Source: Bacterioplanes sanyensis
Lineage (GTDB): Bacteria > Pseudomonadota > Gammaproteobacteria > Pseudomonadales > Oceanobacteraceae
Length of the DNA stretch: 64,000 nucleotides
Assembly: GCF_014652515.1 (NCBI RefSeq)
Contig: NZ_BMYY01000015.1
Location: forward strand, 1-64,000
Direction of reading: 5' to 3'
The notes beneath the pieces were generated by a model. That model saw only the letters and a list, made by a program, of their open reading frames with translations. It was not told the origin of the DNA and ran no database searches. The first letter of the stretch is position 1, and every line of letters starts with the position of its first letter. The translations under genes and the position numbers were made by a program. Positions 54,385 to 64,000 of this stretch are shown here, one piece after another.

Positions 54385-55059
54385 ATGGCAATTCGAGACT
54401 GGCCTGCGGCTGAGCGGCCACGGGAAAAACTGTTAGAGCAAGGCCCCCGAGCGTTGTCGGATGCTGAACTGCTGGCGATTTTTTTGCGCACCGGCGTGGC
54501 CGGCAAGAGTGCCGTGGACTTAGCGCGGGAGCTGTTGCAGCACTTTGGCGGGTTAAGGCCATTGCTGACCGCCAATCGCCAACAGTTTTGCCAGCCGTTG
54601 GGGTTGGGCGATGCCAAGTACGCGCAGTTGCAGGCGGTGCTGGAAATGAGCCGGCGCCATCTAGCCGAGCAGCTGCAGCGCAGCGACGCCCTGACCAGCC
54701 CGGAGCTGACCAAGCAGTATCTGAGTGCCTGTTTGCGCGATTATGGTCATGAGGTGTTTGCCATTCTGCTGCTCGACAACCAGCATCGGGTCATTCGCTT
54801 GGAAGAGTTGTTTCGCGGCACCCTAGATAGCGCAGCGGTTTACCCGCGTGAGGTGGTCAAACTGGCATTGGCGCATCAGGCGGCGGCGGTCATTTTGGCG
54901 CACAATCATCCGTCAGGTGTGGCCGAACCCAGCGCTTCGGATCGCGCCATTACTGAGCGCTTGCAGCAGGCGCTGGGGCTAATGGACATTCGTGTGCTCG
55001 ATCACTTGGTGGTGGGCGATGGAGTAGCGGTATCCTTCGCTGAGCGCGGTTGGCTGTAG
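54385..55059 (+). CDS. radC: RadC-family JAB/MPN+ protein
   Basis: A 224-residue protein with an N-terminal helix-hairpin-helix-like part ([20 protein letters not shown]) and the JAB/MPN+ metalloprotease-like domain with the motif [14 protein letters not shown] near residue 175. The family is found next to coaBC and rpmB in many bacteria; a repair role was proposed but is doubtful. The ATG at 54385 has AAGGAG five bases before it. It is followed by the rpmBG promoter. Confidence 0.93.
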   Translation: MAIRDWPAAERPREKLLEQGPRALSDAELLAIFLRTGVAGKSAVDLARELLQHFGGLRPLLTANRQQFCQPLGLGDAKYAQLQAVLEMSRRHLAEQLQRSDALTSPELTKQYLSACLRDYGHEVFAILLLDNQHRVIRLEELFRGTLDSAAVYPREVVKLALAHQAAAVILAHNHPSGVAEPSASDRAITERLQQALGLMDIRVLDHLVVGDGVAVSFAERGWL

Positions 55060-55104
55060 GACTGCGAACTGCCGCTGCCTTTCGTACAAAAAACAACCTT
55101 TCTC

Positions 55105-55133
55105 TTGCGGGGGCTGGCTGCTTTTGGTATAAA
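55105..55133 (+). promoter_or_regulatory. Candidate rpmBG promoter
   Basis: TTGCGG (55105-55110) and TATAAA (55128-55133) are separated by 17 bp, a near-consensus sigma-70 spacing, about 114 bp upstream of rpmB. The long leader between them and rpmB is typical for ribosomal-protein genes. Confidence 0.6.
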
Positions 55134-55246
55134 GCGCAACTCTTTTCAGCCAGGGCACCTGACGCTGTCGGTTTCGACGGTTTAGCCCACGGTTGGTAAC
55201 GAATTTTTCACATTGTTCGATACAGATAAAATCGGGGCGAAGATCC

Positions 55247-55483
55247 ATGTCTAAGGTTTGTCAGGTTACAGGTAAAAGCCCTGTAACAGGGAATAACGTT
55301 TCCCACTCTAACATCAAAACCAAGCGCCGTTTTCTGCCAAACCTGCAATACCATCGTTTTTGGGTAGAAAGCGAAAAGCGTTTCGTACGTCTGCGCGTTA
55401 CTACCAAAGGTATGCGCATCATCGATAAGAAAGGTATCGATGCTGTTCTGGCTGAAATCCGCGCACGCGGCGAGAAAGTTTAA
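55247..55483 (+). CDS. rpmB: Large ribosomal subunit protein bL28
   Basis: A 78-residue ribosomal protein, the usual length. [20 protein letters not shown] and [20 protein letters not shown] are the classic bL28 segments. It lacks paired zinc cysteines (the C- form). It forms an operon with rpmG, 11 bp downstream. Confidence 0.98.
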   Translation: MSKVCQVTGKSPVTGNNVSHSNIKTKRRFLPNLQYHRFWVESEKRFVRLRVTTKGMRIIDKKGIDAVLAEIRARGEKV

Positions 55484-55494
55484 GGAGACTCGTT

Positions 55495-55653
55495 ATGCCA
55501 CGCGATAAGATTCGTCTGGTTTCAAGTGCCGGTACCGGTCACTTCTACACCACAGACAAAAACAAGCGCACCATGCCTGAGAAAATGGAGATCAAAAAAT
55601 TTGATCCTGTTGTTCGCAAGCACGTGATGTACAAAGAAGCGAAGATCAAATAA
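55495..55653 (+). CDS. rpmG: Large ribosomal subunit protein bL33
   Basis: A 52-residue ribosomal protein: [20 protein letters not shown] at the start and [19 protein letters not shown] at the end. No cysteine pairs, so this is the zinc-free form. AAGGAG precedes the ATG at 55495. A strong intrinsic terminator closes the operon. Confidence 0.97.
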   Translation: MPRDKIRLVSSAGTGHFYTTDKNKRTMPEKMEIKKFDPVVRKHVMYKEAKIK

Positions 55654-55674
55654 GTTTCTTTGTGGCTTGAAAAG

Positions 55675-55698
55675 AACCCGGCAACGCCGGGTTTTTTT
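55675..55698 (+). terminator. rpmBG intrinsic terminator
   Basis: The 7-bp GC-rich stem ACCCGGC/GCCGGGT with loop AAC is followed by seven T. It is the cleanest Rho-independent terminator in the window. Confidence 0.92.
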
Positions 55699-55727
55699 AT
55701 GTCTGTCGTTTGTGTTGAGGAGAGTGC

Positions 55728-56546
55728 ATGCCGGAGTTACCCGAGGTAGAAACCACCAAACGCGGTATCGAGCCGTGGCTGAAAGGTGCCACCATTGAGC
55801 AAGTCGTGGTGCGACAGCCACAGCTGCGCTGGCCAGTGGTTAACGAGATTCAACAGCTGCAAGGCCAGGTGATACAGGGCTTGCAACGACGAGCCAAATA
55901 CATTTTGGTCGCAACCGACGCGGGCACTGCGATCTGGCATTTGGGCATGTCAGGCTCTTTGCGACTGGTGGAGCCGAACGAAGATACTCGTCTGCATGAC
56001 CACATTGATTGGCAGCTGAGCAATGGCAAAATCCTGCGCTATCACGACCCGCGCCGCTTTGGTGCGCTGCTGTGGCTACCGGCAGGGCAGGCCTGGCAAG
56101 ACAGTGAGTATTTGGCACACCTAGGGCCGGAGCCATTGAGTGACGCCTTCGACGGCGACTATCTGTATCAGCGTTCGCGTGGCAAAAAACAGGCGGTCAA
56201 AACCTTTGTAATGGATGGCAAGGTCGTGGTCGGGGCGGGCAATATTTATGCGAATGAAGCGCTGTTTTTAGCTGGAATTCGCCCAACCACGGCCGCTGGC
56301 CGAATCAGTCGAGTACGTTACCAGCGCTTGGCCGAGCACATTAAACAGGTGCTGGCGGCCGCCATTGAACAAGGCGGCACCACCTTGCGCGACTTTGTCG
56401 GTGGTGATGGTCAGCCCGGCTATTTTGCCCAACAGCTGTATGTTTATGGTCGTGGCGGTAAGCCTTGTCGCCAATGCAGCCAGACATTAACGGAAATACG
56501 TTTGGGTCAGCGCAGTACTGTCTACTGCCAGAGTTGCCAGCGTTGA
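55728..56546 (+). CDS. mutM: Formamidopyrimidine-DNA glycosylase
   Basis: A 272-residue repair glycosylase/AP lyase for oxidised purines such as 8-oxoguanine. The N-terminal catalytic residues are in [10 protein letters not shown] (Pro2, Glu3), a helix-two-turn-helix follows around 170-190, and the C-terminal zinc finger has CRQCSQTL and CQSC (four cysteines). The length fits the family. GAGG lies upstream. It sits directly behind rpmBG, as in Pseudomonas. Confidence 0.97.
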   Translation: MPELPEVETTKRGIEPWLKGATIEQVVVRQPQLRWPVVNEIQQLQGQVIQGLQRRAKYILVATDAGTAIWHLGMSGSLRLVEPNEDTRLHDHIDWQLSNGKILRYHDPRRFGALLWLPAGQAWQDSEYLAHLGPEPLSDAFDGDYLYQRSRGKKQAVKTFVMDGKVVVGAGNIYANEALFLAGIRPTTAAGRISRVRYQRLAEHIKQVLAAAIEQGGTTLRDFVGGDGQPGYFAQQLYVYGRGGKPCRQCSQTLTEIRLGQRSTVYCQSCQR

Positions 56547-56635
56547 TCTGCTTCACACTGGCGCGCATGCATCGTGACGCTCTGCACAGGTACTGCTATA
56601 GTCCCTGCTATTCTGCTTACTTGAGAGGAATGGCA

Positions 56636-57460
56636 ATGCAAGTGATGGCGGCCTTAAGGAAATCCGGAACATTGGCAGCGGCACTGACGCTGGCAACGCT
56701 GAGCACATCGGTCTCGGCCAATCAGATTGAAGAAACCCCAAGCGCGGGTGCCATCGTTGCTGATGCTGCCTTTGCTCGCCCGATGTACATTATTTTGTCT
56801 CAGGCAGGTGCACTGGTGTACGGCGCTACCTTGCCTTTGACCTTGCTTACCGACTCTGCCGATGAAGTCGCCGAGGCACTGGTGGTCACGCCATTGCAGC
56901 AAGGCTTCTTGCGTTGTTTGGGGTGTCGCAAGATCAATACCGAAGTGTCACGCATGGAAGAAGGCGATGGTAAAACCATTCAGCACTTCGTGCAGCTGAA
57001 CGCCGGCTACAACATGTTTAAGGACAAGAGCCTAGACGAGAGCGATAACGCTTTTGGTGGCGGTATTGCGGTGGGGACTCACTTTCGGTTAAGTGATACC
57101 AGCCGCTTCGATGTGATGCTGGGTGCTCGTTATTTGGGCACACCTACGTATGAAGACTTTAACGTCGAAGATCAGGTGCTGTCTTATCAAATCACCAGCC
57201 GCTTTGGTCGCGAGATCTTTGATGGTGTCGACATCATGGGCAAACTGGGCATGCATAAATGGCAAGCCAACTGGGAAAACACCACAGCTGGTACTGACGG
57301 CAGCTCTGGCAACACTGGCCTCTTGTACGGCCTTGGCTTTGACTTCCGCATGTCAGACGCCATGCGTACCGGCATCGAATATACCCGTTACACACTGGAA
57401 GACGGTGGCTACGAAGTGGATGTCAATACCATCGACTTTACTGCTTCGCTGATGTTCTAA
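56636..57460 (+). CDS. Outer-membrane beta-barrel-like protein of unknown function
   Basis: A 274-residue exported protein: a signal peptide (about 1-32), a hydrophobic segment (about 45-75), a short Cys-containing linker (LRCLGCRK), then about 160 residues of alternating strands ending in VDVNTIDFTASLMF with a terminal Phe, the signature of an OmpA/OmpW-like barrel. The ATG at 56636 is chosen because GAGAGG lies six bases before it; 56630 is also possible. Function unknown. Confidence 0.75.
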   Translation: MQVMAALRKSGTLAAALTLATLSTSVSANQIEETPSAGAIVADAAFARPMYIILSQAGALVYGATLPLTLLTDSADEVAEALVVTPLQQGFLRCLGCRKINTEVSRMEEGDGKTIQHFVQLNAGYNMFKDKSLDESDNAFGGGIAVGTHFRLSDTSRFDVMLGARYLGTPTYEDFNVEDQVLSYQITSRFGREIFDGVDIMGKLGMHKWQANWENTTAGTDGSSGNTGLLYGLGFDFRMSDAMRTGIEYTRYTLEDGGYEVDVNTIDFTASLMF

Positions 57461-57475
57461 GCTCAGCGTTGAGTC

Positions 57476-57504
57476 AAAAAAAGGCGGCCTTAGCTGCCTT
57501 TTTT
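57476..57504. terminator. Bidirectional terminator
   Basis: A run of seven A, the stem AAGGCGGC/GCTGCCTT (one G-T pair) and a run of six T lie between the barrel-protein gene and the converging ggt gene. It can stop transcription on both strands. Confidence 0.85.
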
Positions 57505-57516
57505 ATTGTCTGCAAT

Positions 57517-59253
57517 TTACTGCTGAGCATTTAGCTGAGGTACCGTCAGTACTTTGGCTTCACCGACACCTCTGGGGTCTGAGGCTGCACTCACCTTACT
57601 GTTGTGCACATCCCAAACAATGGCCTGCATATTGCCATACTGGCGACCGACAGAGCGCACTTCATGCCCCATAGCTCGCAGCGCCGTTTGCTCTGCGCGG
57701 GTAAAGGTCGTTGGCTCCATTTGGATACGGTCAGGCAAATACTGATGATGGAAACGGGGCTGGCTGACCCACTCGTGCACAGACTGTCCTTGAATGTGCC
57801 CTAGTGTACCTAACAGCACTTGGGTGATAATGCGGCTGCCGCCCGGTGCACCGAGAATGGCGATTTGATCGCAGCTTTCGATCATGGTGGGCGTCATGCT
57901 CGACAGTGGTCGCTTGCCGCCTTCAATGGCATTGGCCTCAGCGCCCACTAAGCCATAGCTGTTGGGCACGCCAGGGGCTAACGAAAAATCGTCCATTTCG
58001 TTGTTCAAAACCACACCTGCGACGGTAAAGGCCGAGCCGAACGGCAAGTTGATGCTCAATGTGGCAGACACCCGATTGCCGTACTTGTCTAGCACGGATA
58101 AATGAGTGGTGTGGCGACCTTCGTGCAAGTTGGCAGGGCCTTGCATCTCTAAGCTAACGGACGCTTTATGGGCATCAATGCTGGTGGCATAGTCCGCTGC
58201 ACGCTGATCGGATAAAAGCTTTTCAACCGGTACCTGATAAAAATCCGGGTCGCCCAAGAACTCAGCGCGATCACGATAAGCGCGGCGCATTACCTCAGTG
58301 AGCAAGTGAGCTTGCGCTACTTTGTCGAGCTGGCGCCAGTCGGTGCCTGTTTGCTGTTGGTAGGCATCGAGCATGCGCAGCATTTGCGCCAAGGCAATGC
58401 CACCGGACGACGGTGGCGGCGCACTGACAATGGTGTGCTCACCGTATTCAAAGAAGATGGGCTCACGCTCTACCACTTGATAGCTGGCCAGATCTTCCAG
58501 TGTCCAGTCGCCGCCATTTTCCTGAACGGCATTGACCAGGGTTTGGGCGAGTTCGCCTTGATAAAAACCCGCTTTACCTTGCTCGGCCAGCAGCTCCAGT
58601 GTTGTTGCTAACTCTGGCTGCACAATGCGGTGGCCGATGGGGGGGATGTGATTGTTATGCAGGAAGATCTTAGCCGTGGCTGGGTAGCGCTGCATGTAGT
58701 GCAGGCGAAAGTTGGCCAACTTCTGGTAGCGCTTATCAACCGCAAAACCATTGCGTGCCTGCTCAATGGCCGGCTGCAGCAGTTGCGCTAATGGCAATAG
58801 GCCATAGCGCTGCGACAAGTAAGCAAAGGCGGCGGGCTGGCCTGGAATGGCCGCGGCTGATGGGCCGTTAATCGAGCGGTCGCGATCTGGTTTGCCGTCT
58901 TTCAGGTAATAGTCGCGGTGGGCCGCTTTGGGCGCCGTTTCGCGGGCATCAATAAAGCGATATTTGTCTTCAGCAGCGTTATAAATCAGCCAGAAACCAC
59001 CTCCGCCTATGCCGGCTGCGTAAGGTTCAACCACCCCGAGTGAGGCGGCCACGGCAATGGCGGCATCGACGGCATTGCCACCGGCGGCCAGCACATCGAG
59101 CCCGGCCTGGGTGGCCATGGGGTGGGCGCTGGCAATGGCCACTGAGCCGGGTGTGGCGCCCGGTGTGGTGCGAACTTCTTCTGGGGTACTGCTACAGGCT
59201 GCTAGCAGCCAAAGGCTAACGAATAAGGTAAGAATGGTCTTTGCTTGCCTCAT
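57517..59253 (-). CDS. ggt: Gamma-glutamyltransferase
   Basis: A 578-residue self-cleaving enzyme that transfers or hydrolyses the gamma-glutamyl group of glutathione. The nucleophile Thr382 is in GRHTTHLSVLD, where autocleavage makes the two subunits. GGNAVDAAIA and the C-terminal GAPGGSRIITQVLLG are conserved family parts. The signal ends in LLAAC (Cys20), so it is a lipoprotein, unlike the soluble periplasmic E. coli enzyme. Confidence 0.95.
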   Translation of the reverse strand: MRQAKTILTLFVSLWLLAACSSTPEEVRTTPGATPGSVAIASAHPMATQAGLDVLAAGGNAVDAAIAVAASLGVVEPYAAGIGGGGFWLIYNAAEDKYRFIDARETAPKAAHRDYYLKDGKPDRDRSINGPSAAAIPGQPAAFAYLSQRYGLLPLAQLLQPAIEQARNGFAVDKRYQKLANFRLHYMQRYPATAKIFLHNNHIPPIGHRIVQPELATTLELLAEQGKAGFYQGELAQTLVNAVQENGGDWTLEDLASYQVVEREPIFFEYGEHTIVSAPPPSSGGIALAQMLRMLDAYQQQTGTDWRQLDKVAQAHLLTEVMRRAYRDRAEFLGDPDFYQVPVEKLLSDQRAADYATSIDAHKASVSLEMQGPANLHEGRHTTHLSVLDKYGNRVSATLSINLPFGSAFTVAGVVLNNEMDDFSLAPGVPNSYGLVGAEANAIEGGKRPLSSMTPTMIESCDQIAILGAPGGSRIITQVLLGTLGHIQGQSVHEWVSQPRFHHQYLPDRIQMEPTTFTRAEQTALRAMGHEVRSVGRQYGNMQAIVWDVHNSKVSAASDPRGVGEAKVLTVPQLNAQQ

Positions 59254-59430
59254 TATTATTGGTCTCCGTTGGGCAATGCTAGGAATCAGCGAGCATACAG
59301 GGCGAGCGCCGTGGCTGTCATGTTGTCGGCGGTTATTGGGCGTCGATTTGGCGCAAATAGCAGGGGACTAGGCAGAGGGCAGAGGTGACACACAGGCCAG
59401 TTGCGTGACCGGCCTGTGGTGAGAGCCTGC

Positions 59431-59700
<270 letters not shown>

Positions 59701-59732
59701 TCATATCATCCGCAAGCGGATGGGCACACAGG

Positions 59733-60230
<498 letters not shown>

Positions 60231-60276
60231 CTATCATCACGGTGGGACGGCCAGTGGTTTGGCCCGTCTCGGGCGC

Positions 60277-60306
60277 ATAGTAAACAAAAAGGACAAACCC
60301 TGCCAA
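60277..60306 (-). promoter_or_regulatory. Candidate coaD promoter
   Basis: On the minus strand TTGGCA (60306-60301) and TACTAT (60282-60277) are 18 bp apart and about 70 bp upstream of coaD. Inferred from consensus likeness only. Confidence 0.4.
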
Positions 60307-60394
60307 ACCTAATCGGTAGGGCTTGCTATGAATCAAGCCTGCTCAATCAATTCTGTGTCGGTATTTTGGCCAGAGAAACTCTGCAAAGCTCGAT

Positions 60395-60453
60395 GCTCAC
60401 TCTGACGTGAGCGGCCTGCCGCCAGCATGTGAGTTTCTGACCTCTGGCGGCAG
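60395..60453. other. Two adjacent stem-loops downstream of the EAL gene
   Basis: GCTCAC-N6-GTGAGC (60395-60412) is followed after three bases by a perfect 10-bp stem CTGCCGCCAG/CTGGCGGCAG with an 18-base loop (60416-60453). There is no T tract. They may end transcription of the gene at 60617 or belong to a small RNA. The rest of the gap 60210-60616 shows no gene. Confidence 0.5.
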
Positions 60454-60616
60454 CAACTGACGACCAACGCCCAGTCAGTGGTTGAGTCGATTGCCTGTGG
60501 TGCGACAATTTATCGATTTTCTGGCCAGCTGTAGGCAGAGCGATATTGTGCGGCCGTAATGGTGCGCTCGATTGTTTATATTCCGTAGCGAGTCTCTGCA
60601 GGATCTAGCCTGAGTG

Positions 60617-62821
60617 TTAATAAGCGCCAGCGAGCCATGGAGTGAGGGGCTGCGGGTGGCCAATGGCATAACCTTGCAGAAAGTCGACGCCCAAGTCACT
60701 GAGCAGTTGGATGCTGCTTTCATCTTCGACAAACTCAGCCACCACAGCCAACTGCTGCTGCCGCGCGACTTGGCAAATACTGCTGACAATAGCCTGGTCA
60801 GCGGCGCTGGTGCGAATATCGCGCACAAACTGGCCGTCGATTTTGATGCAATCAAAAGCAAACTGTTTAAGGTAGGCGTAACTGGCCAGTCCAGTACCAA
60901 AGTCATCTAAGGCAACACTGCAACCCAGCTGGCGCAAGCCTTTGACCAACTCAGTCGCGGCGTGAAGATCGACGATTTGCTCAGTCTCGGTGATTTCAAA
61001 GCGCAGCTGTTGTGGTCGAACCAACGATTGCTCGATGCTCAACCGAATAAAGCTCAAGGTGTCGGGCGCAGATAGGCTGGCGCCCGATAAATTAATCGAG
61101 CAGCAAGCCACCAGCTCGGGTTGCAGTTGCAGAAGGGTATGGCGAATCACCCAGCGGTCGATATCCGCCATCAAGCCGGATTGCTCGGCAACGGGCAAAA
61201 ACACGCCGGGGCTGATCACACCGCCGTCATCACCGGCCATGCGTAATAGCACCTCGAAGTACAGCCCTTGGGCTGGCCGCTGCACGGGCTGAATGGGCTG
61301 GGCGTACAGCAACAAGCGGTTGTCACGCAGCGCTTGGCGCACCTGGTTGAACACTTTGGCATTGCTGCGCTGCTGGTTGATCAGCTCGGCGGTGTCGTCT
61401 AACTGTTGCCAGCGCCGCGGTTGCTGGCTGGCTTGGTAAGCCACCTGGGCGGCGGCCTGTTGATATTGGCTGGCGTCGTCCAGTTGACCATCGATGCGCA
61501 CTAGGCCCAGCGCCAGACGTAGCCGCACTGGCCGCTCGGCAACGGCAAAGGCTTGCTGCTCCAGGCGCAGATGCAGTTGGCGCAATTGCGTCAGGATGTC
61601 TTCGGCTTGGTGTGGTTCGCTGATCAACAGCGCGGCAAAATCGCCCTCGCTGAGGCGAAAGCAAGGGCTGTTGGCGGGCAGTTGCTGGTTTAAACCGCTG
61701 CCTAACTCCTGTTCGAGCAAGTGCATGGCATCGAGGCCAAACAGGTCGGTTAGTGGGCCGGTGTCCATCATGCGAAAGTAGGCCAGGTAGGCGTGTTGCT
61801 GTTTTTTTAGCAGGGCGTCGAGTTGCTGTCGCAATGCTCGGTCATTGCCGAGACGGGTAAGACTGTCGGTGACGGTCTGGCGGCGAAAATGCTTGAGCAG
61901 CCGATTGCGCTCTTGCGCCATAACATTCACCAGTTGTGCGGCCAGCGTTACCAAAATGGCCAACGCAATGGTGTCGAGCAGCCCTTGCACGCTGCTAATG
62001 GCCTGCAGGCCGGCCCAGCCGTTGATCAGGCAAACGATGAGGCCAATCACAGTGACAGCAATCATCAAGGTGCTGCTGCTGACGGCGGCACGCAGGAAAA
62101 ACCAGAAAAACAACGGGAAATACACCAGCATGGCGACGCTGGCGTAGGTGGCATTTTGCAGCAAATCAAAGCTCAGGGTCGAGCCGATCAGCAGTATCAG
62201 CAGCCCTAGCCAAATGCGCATCGCCAGCGGCGCAAAGTCAGCATTCAGCTGGCGGACAAACCTCGCGGGTGAGGCCAGCAGAGGCCACAGCAAGGGTAAA
62301 AACAACAGCATGCCCAGGGCCTCAAAGGCCCAGTAACTGAGCCACACGTCGATGAGCAAGAAATCTTGGTAGTCGGGGGCGCCGAGTATTAGGCTCAGGC
62401 TGCCTCCCAAGGCCACCAAAGCGGTAGCGGCCAGCACCGCTAACCCATAAAACGCCGACAGCTGGCGCACGCTGCTGGCGCCTTGAGTGGGAATGCGCGT
62501 CAGTCGGTTCAGCCCGCTGGCGGCTAACCAAGCGCCGGTAGAGGTGGATACCGTCACCCCTGCTGCGATGGCCACACTGTAGTCTTGCCAGCCATAGCAC
62601 CAGGCAAACAGGGCAGGAATCTGCAGCAAAAACGCCAGCCGATAACCGTTCAACCAGCAAGCACATAACCACGCGGTGACCGGCCAGATAGCGGAAATCG
62701 CTAAGCCGTTGATGCTGAACAAGCGCGACACTTCCGCCATGGCAATCAAGGCCACTGGCATCAGTGCGATCAGGGGAAGTTGGGCGCTGGTTTTAACCGG
62801 TTGAGCCGTCTCGGTCAGCAT
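60617..62821 (-). CDS. Membrane EAL-domain protein with degenerate GGDEF
   Basis: A 734-residue protein: eight or so hydrophobic helices in a MASE1-like sensor (about 15-305), a GGDEF domain (about 320-470) in which the signature reads SEGDF, and an EAL domain (about 485-734). The EAL part keeps the residues for c-di-GMP hydrolysis: Glu in YFEVLLR, Asn in SINLSG, Glu in RFEITETE, the DDFGTG loop and Lys in CIKIDGQFV. It is therefore probably a phosphodiesterase, with the GGDEF part inactive or regulatory. Confidence 0.88.
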   Translation of the reverse strand: MLTETAQPVKTSAQLPLIALMPVALIAMAEVSRLFSINGLAISAIWPVTAWLCACWLNGYRLAFLLQIPALFAWCYGWQDYSVAIAAGVTVSTSTGAWLAASGLNRLTRIPTQGASSVRQLSAFYGLAVLAATALVALGGSLSLILGAPDYQDFLLIDVWLSYWAFEALGMLLFLPLLWPLLASPARFVRQLNADFAPLAMRIWLGLLILLIGSTLSFDLLQNATYASVAMLVYFPLFFWFFLRAAVSSSTLMIAVTVIGLIVCLINGWAGLQAISSVQGLLDTIALAILVTLAAQLVNVMAQERNRLLKHFRRQTVTDSLTRLGNDRALRQQLDALLKKQQHAYLAYFRMMDTGPLTDLFGLDAMHLLEQELGSGLNQQLPANSPCFRLSEGDFAALLISEPHQAEDILTQLRQLHLRLEQQAFAVAERPVRLRLALGLVRIDGQLDDASQYQQAAAQVAYQASQQPRRWQQLDDTAELINQQRSNAKVFNQVRQALRDNRLLLYAQPIQPVQRPAQGLYFEVLLRMAGDDGGVISPGVFLPVAEQSGLMADIDRWVIRHTLLQLQPELVACCSINLSGASLSAPDTLSFIRLSIEQSLVRPQQLRFEITETEQIVDLHAATELVKGLRQLGCSVALDDFGTGLASYAYLKQFAFDCIKIDGQFVRDIRTSAADQAIVSSICQVARQQQLAVVAEFVEDESSIQLLSDLGVDFLQGYAIGHPQPLTPWLAGAY

Positions 62822-62918
62822 GCGATTCGTCCGTTTTTGTTCCCTGTAAAGCTAGCAGAGGAAGCGCAAGAGAACAGTTTCCCGGCGACGGAGATTTGTC
62901 ACCGGGTGAGTGGGTGAA

Positions 62919-63743
62919 TCAGTCGCTGCTGTTGGAGTGAATGGTCATTTGTGGGAAAGGAATTTCAATACCGGCCTCATCAAAGCGCAGTTTGATGGTC
63001 TCTAGCAGCTCAAAGCGCACGGGCCAGTAGTCCTCGGCCTTGACCCAAGGACGCACCACAAAGTTGACTGACGAATCGGCCAATTCCGACACCGCCACCG
63101 TGTGGGCAGGGTCTTTCAGAATTTTCGGATGGCGCTCCAGCAGATCGATGAGCAGCTGCTTGGCGAGGCGCAGATCGCTGCCGTAGTCGATGCCGATCAC
63201 CAGGTCGATGCGGCGCAGCTTTTCTTCCGAGTAGTTGGTCATGGTATTGCCGAACACATTGCCGTTGGGCACGGTCACGACACGGTTATCTGGCGTGGTT
63301 AAGCGCGTACTGAAAATGGTGATGCGGCTGACCGAACCCGCCACGCCATCAACCTCCACATAATCGCCCACTTTGAATGGCCGAAATAAGATCAGCATGG
63401 TGCCGGCGGCAAAGTGCGATAACGAATCTTTTAATGCCAAGCCGACTGCCAGACCGGCGGCACCCAGCAGGGCGACTAATGATGTGGTATCCAGTCCCAG
63501 TTGCGACAGCGCCAGCACGATCACCAGCAGCGTCAAGGCTGAGCCGGCCACCGTGGTTAGGAACTCCGTGAGAATGGGGTCCAGCTTGGCCTTGGTCATG
63601 GCAGCAGCGGCCATGCGGGTCAGTGCTTTGGCCAGCAGTCGACCGATCAAGAACACCAGCAACGCCATCAGCAGTTGCACGCCCCAAGGCAATACATAGC
63701 CGTGCCAGATGACATCCGGGTTGATGTTGAAATCCCAGTTCAT
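62919..63743 (-). CDS. mscS: MscS-type mechanosensitive channel
   Basis: A 274-residue small-conductance mechanosensitive channel (E. coli MscS is 286). There are three membrane helices; TM3 contains the Gly/Ala-rich pore segment LLGAAGLAVGLALKDSLSH, followed by RPFKVGDYVEVDG of the beta domain. The ATG at 63743 has GGAGG five bases upstream; a longer frame reaches 63815. It releases solutes on hypo-osmotic shock. Confidence 0.93.
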   Translation of the reverse strand: MNWDFNINPDVIWHGYVLPWGVQLLMALLVFLIGRLLAKALTRMAAAAMTKAKLDPILTEFLTTVAGSALTLLVIVLALSQLGLDTTSLVALLGAAGLAVGLALKDSLSHFAAGTMLILFRPFKVGDYVEVDGVAGSVSRITIFSTRLTTPDNRVVTVPNGNVFGNTMTNYSEEKLRRIDLVIGIDYGSDLRLAKQLLIDLLERHPKILKDPAHTVAVSELADSSVNFVVRPWVKAEDYWPVRFELLETIKLRFDEAGIEIPFPQMTIHSNSSD

Positions 63744-63824
63744 GTTGCCTCCAAATAGCGGCCCAGCCGCATTAATTGATGGCTTGACCATGCCAGTCGC
63801 TACCTGGGATATCAACTGCGCTGA

Positions 63825-64000
63825 TCAGTCACGCGGTGCGTAGGCGAATACGTCGGAGTGCATATTGGCCTGGGTCAGCCCCAGTGGCGCCAACTGGTCA
63901 AGGGTGCCGTACACCATATTAGGCGAGCCGCAGGCAAACAGCTGTACCTGGCTTAGGTCGTCAAAGTCTTCATGAATCATCTGATACAGCCAGCCGGCAC
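63825..64000 (-). CDS. Flavin/ferredoxin reductase-family protein, C-terminal part
   Basis: The window edge cuts the gene. The 58 visible codons read LYQMIHEDFDDLSQVQLFAC, GSPNMVYGTLDQLAPLGLT and SDVFAYAPRD-stop. This is the NAD-binding C-terminus of Fre/CDP-6-deoxyglucoseen reductase-type flavoenzymes, where GSPxMVY contacts the nucleotide. The full enzyme type cannot be told from this part. Confidence 0.8.
   Translation of the reverse strand, partial: AGWLYQMIHEDFDDLSQVQLFACGSPNMVYGTLDQLAPLGLTQANMHSDVFAYAPRD

Overview
The window looks like chromosome of a marine, chitin-degrading gammaproteobacterium of the Pseudomonadales/Oceanospirillales kind. This rests on gene content and order. The right-hand third carries a Pseudomonas-like housekeeping backbone: crc / pyrE, slmA, argB, a membrane-anchored algC-type phosphomannomutase, dut, coaBC, radC, rpmB, rpmG, mutM, ggt, a YfhL-type ferredoxin and coaD. 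The genus cannot be named from sequence reading alone. No rRNA or tRNA gene, CRISPR array or prophage was seen.

Layout. 1-700 holds a probable integron attC remnant and a truncated repeat. 700-6540 holds small metabolic genes: an atypical nucleoside-hydrolase lipoprotein, a carbon-nitrogen hydrolase, a VOC protein, MtfA peptidase, an AraC regulator and an EamA exporter. 6600-11400 holds a large lipoprotein, then a TetR regulator beside an AidB-like acyl-CoA dehydrogenase broken by one in-frame amber codon. 11400-15540 is a two-gene GH18 chitinase unit. 15850-24890 holds regulators, a decayed copy of a HAD-hydrolase gene, and a coupled minus-strand operon (TetR, DUF3080 lipoprotein, S1/P1 nuclease, HAD). 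This operon diverges from an operon for a coniferyl-type aldehyde dehydrogenase, a Tat-exported subunit and a GMC oxidoreductase. 28765-31160 holds a lipoprotein pair (one frameshifted) and a GST / NTF2-like / tautomerase operon under a LysR regulator.

32300-36310 is the accessory island. It contains a RAYT transposase fragment with REP-like sequence and three tightly packed genes: a HEPN-motif protein and two unknown proteins, one of them membrane-bound. A well-formed integron attC site follows, then a cassette gene with a PD-(D/E)XK-like pattern, an IS110-family transposase remnant, and a roughly 150-bp imperfect palindrome. I read it as a sedentary integron-cassette fragment without an integrase, and its HEPN unit is the best candidate here for an undescribed defence or toxin system. 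36400-46640 returns to chromosomal genes: prolyl oligopeptidase, ilvD, a fatty-acid-hydroxylase-family protein, AraC, Ogt, an Ada/AlkA repair protein, ElaA and Crc. The last part holds the backbone, then an EAL protein with a degenerate GGDEF domain, an MscS channel and a partial flavin reductase.

The most striking cross-cutting feature is a family of about 230-260-bp terminal-inverted-repeat elements (MITE-like). Six copies or remnants lie at 192, 4636, 16065, 21696, 42912 and 45671. They abut genes so closely that they supply stop codons to three of them (the AraC gene ending at 42923, ogt and the HAD gene) and reach to within about 10 bases of the start codon of a fourth (AraC at 4836).
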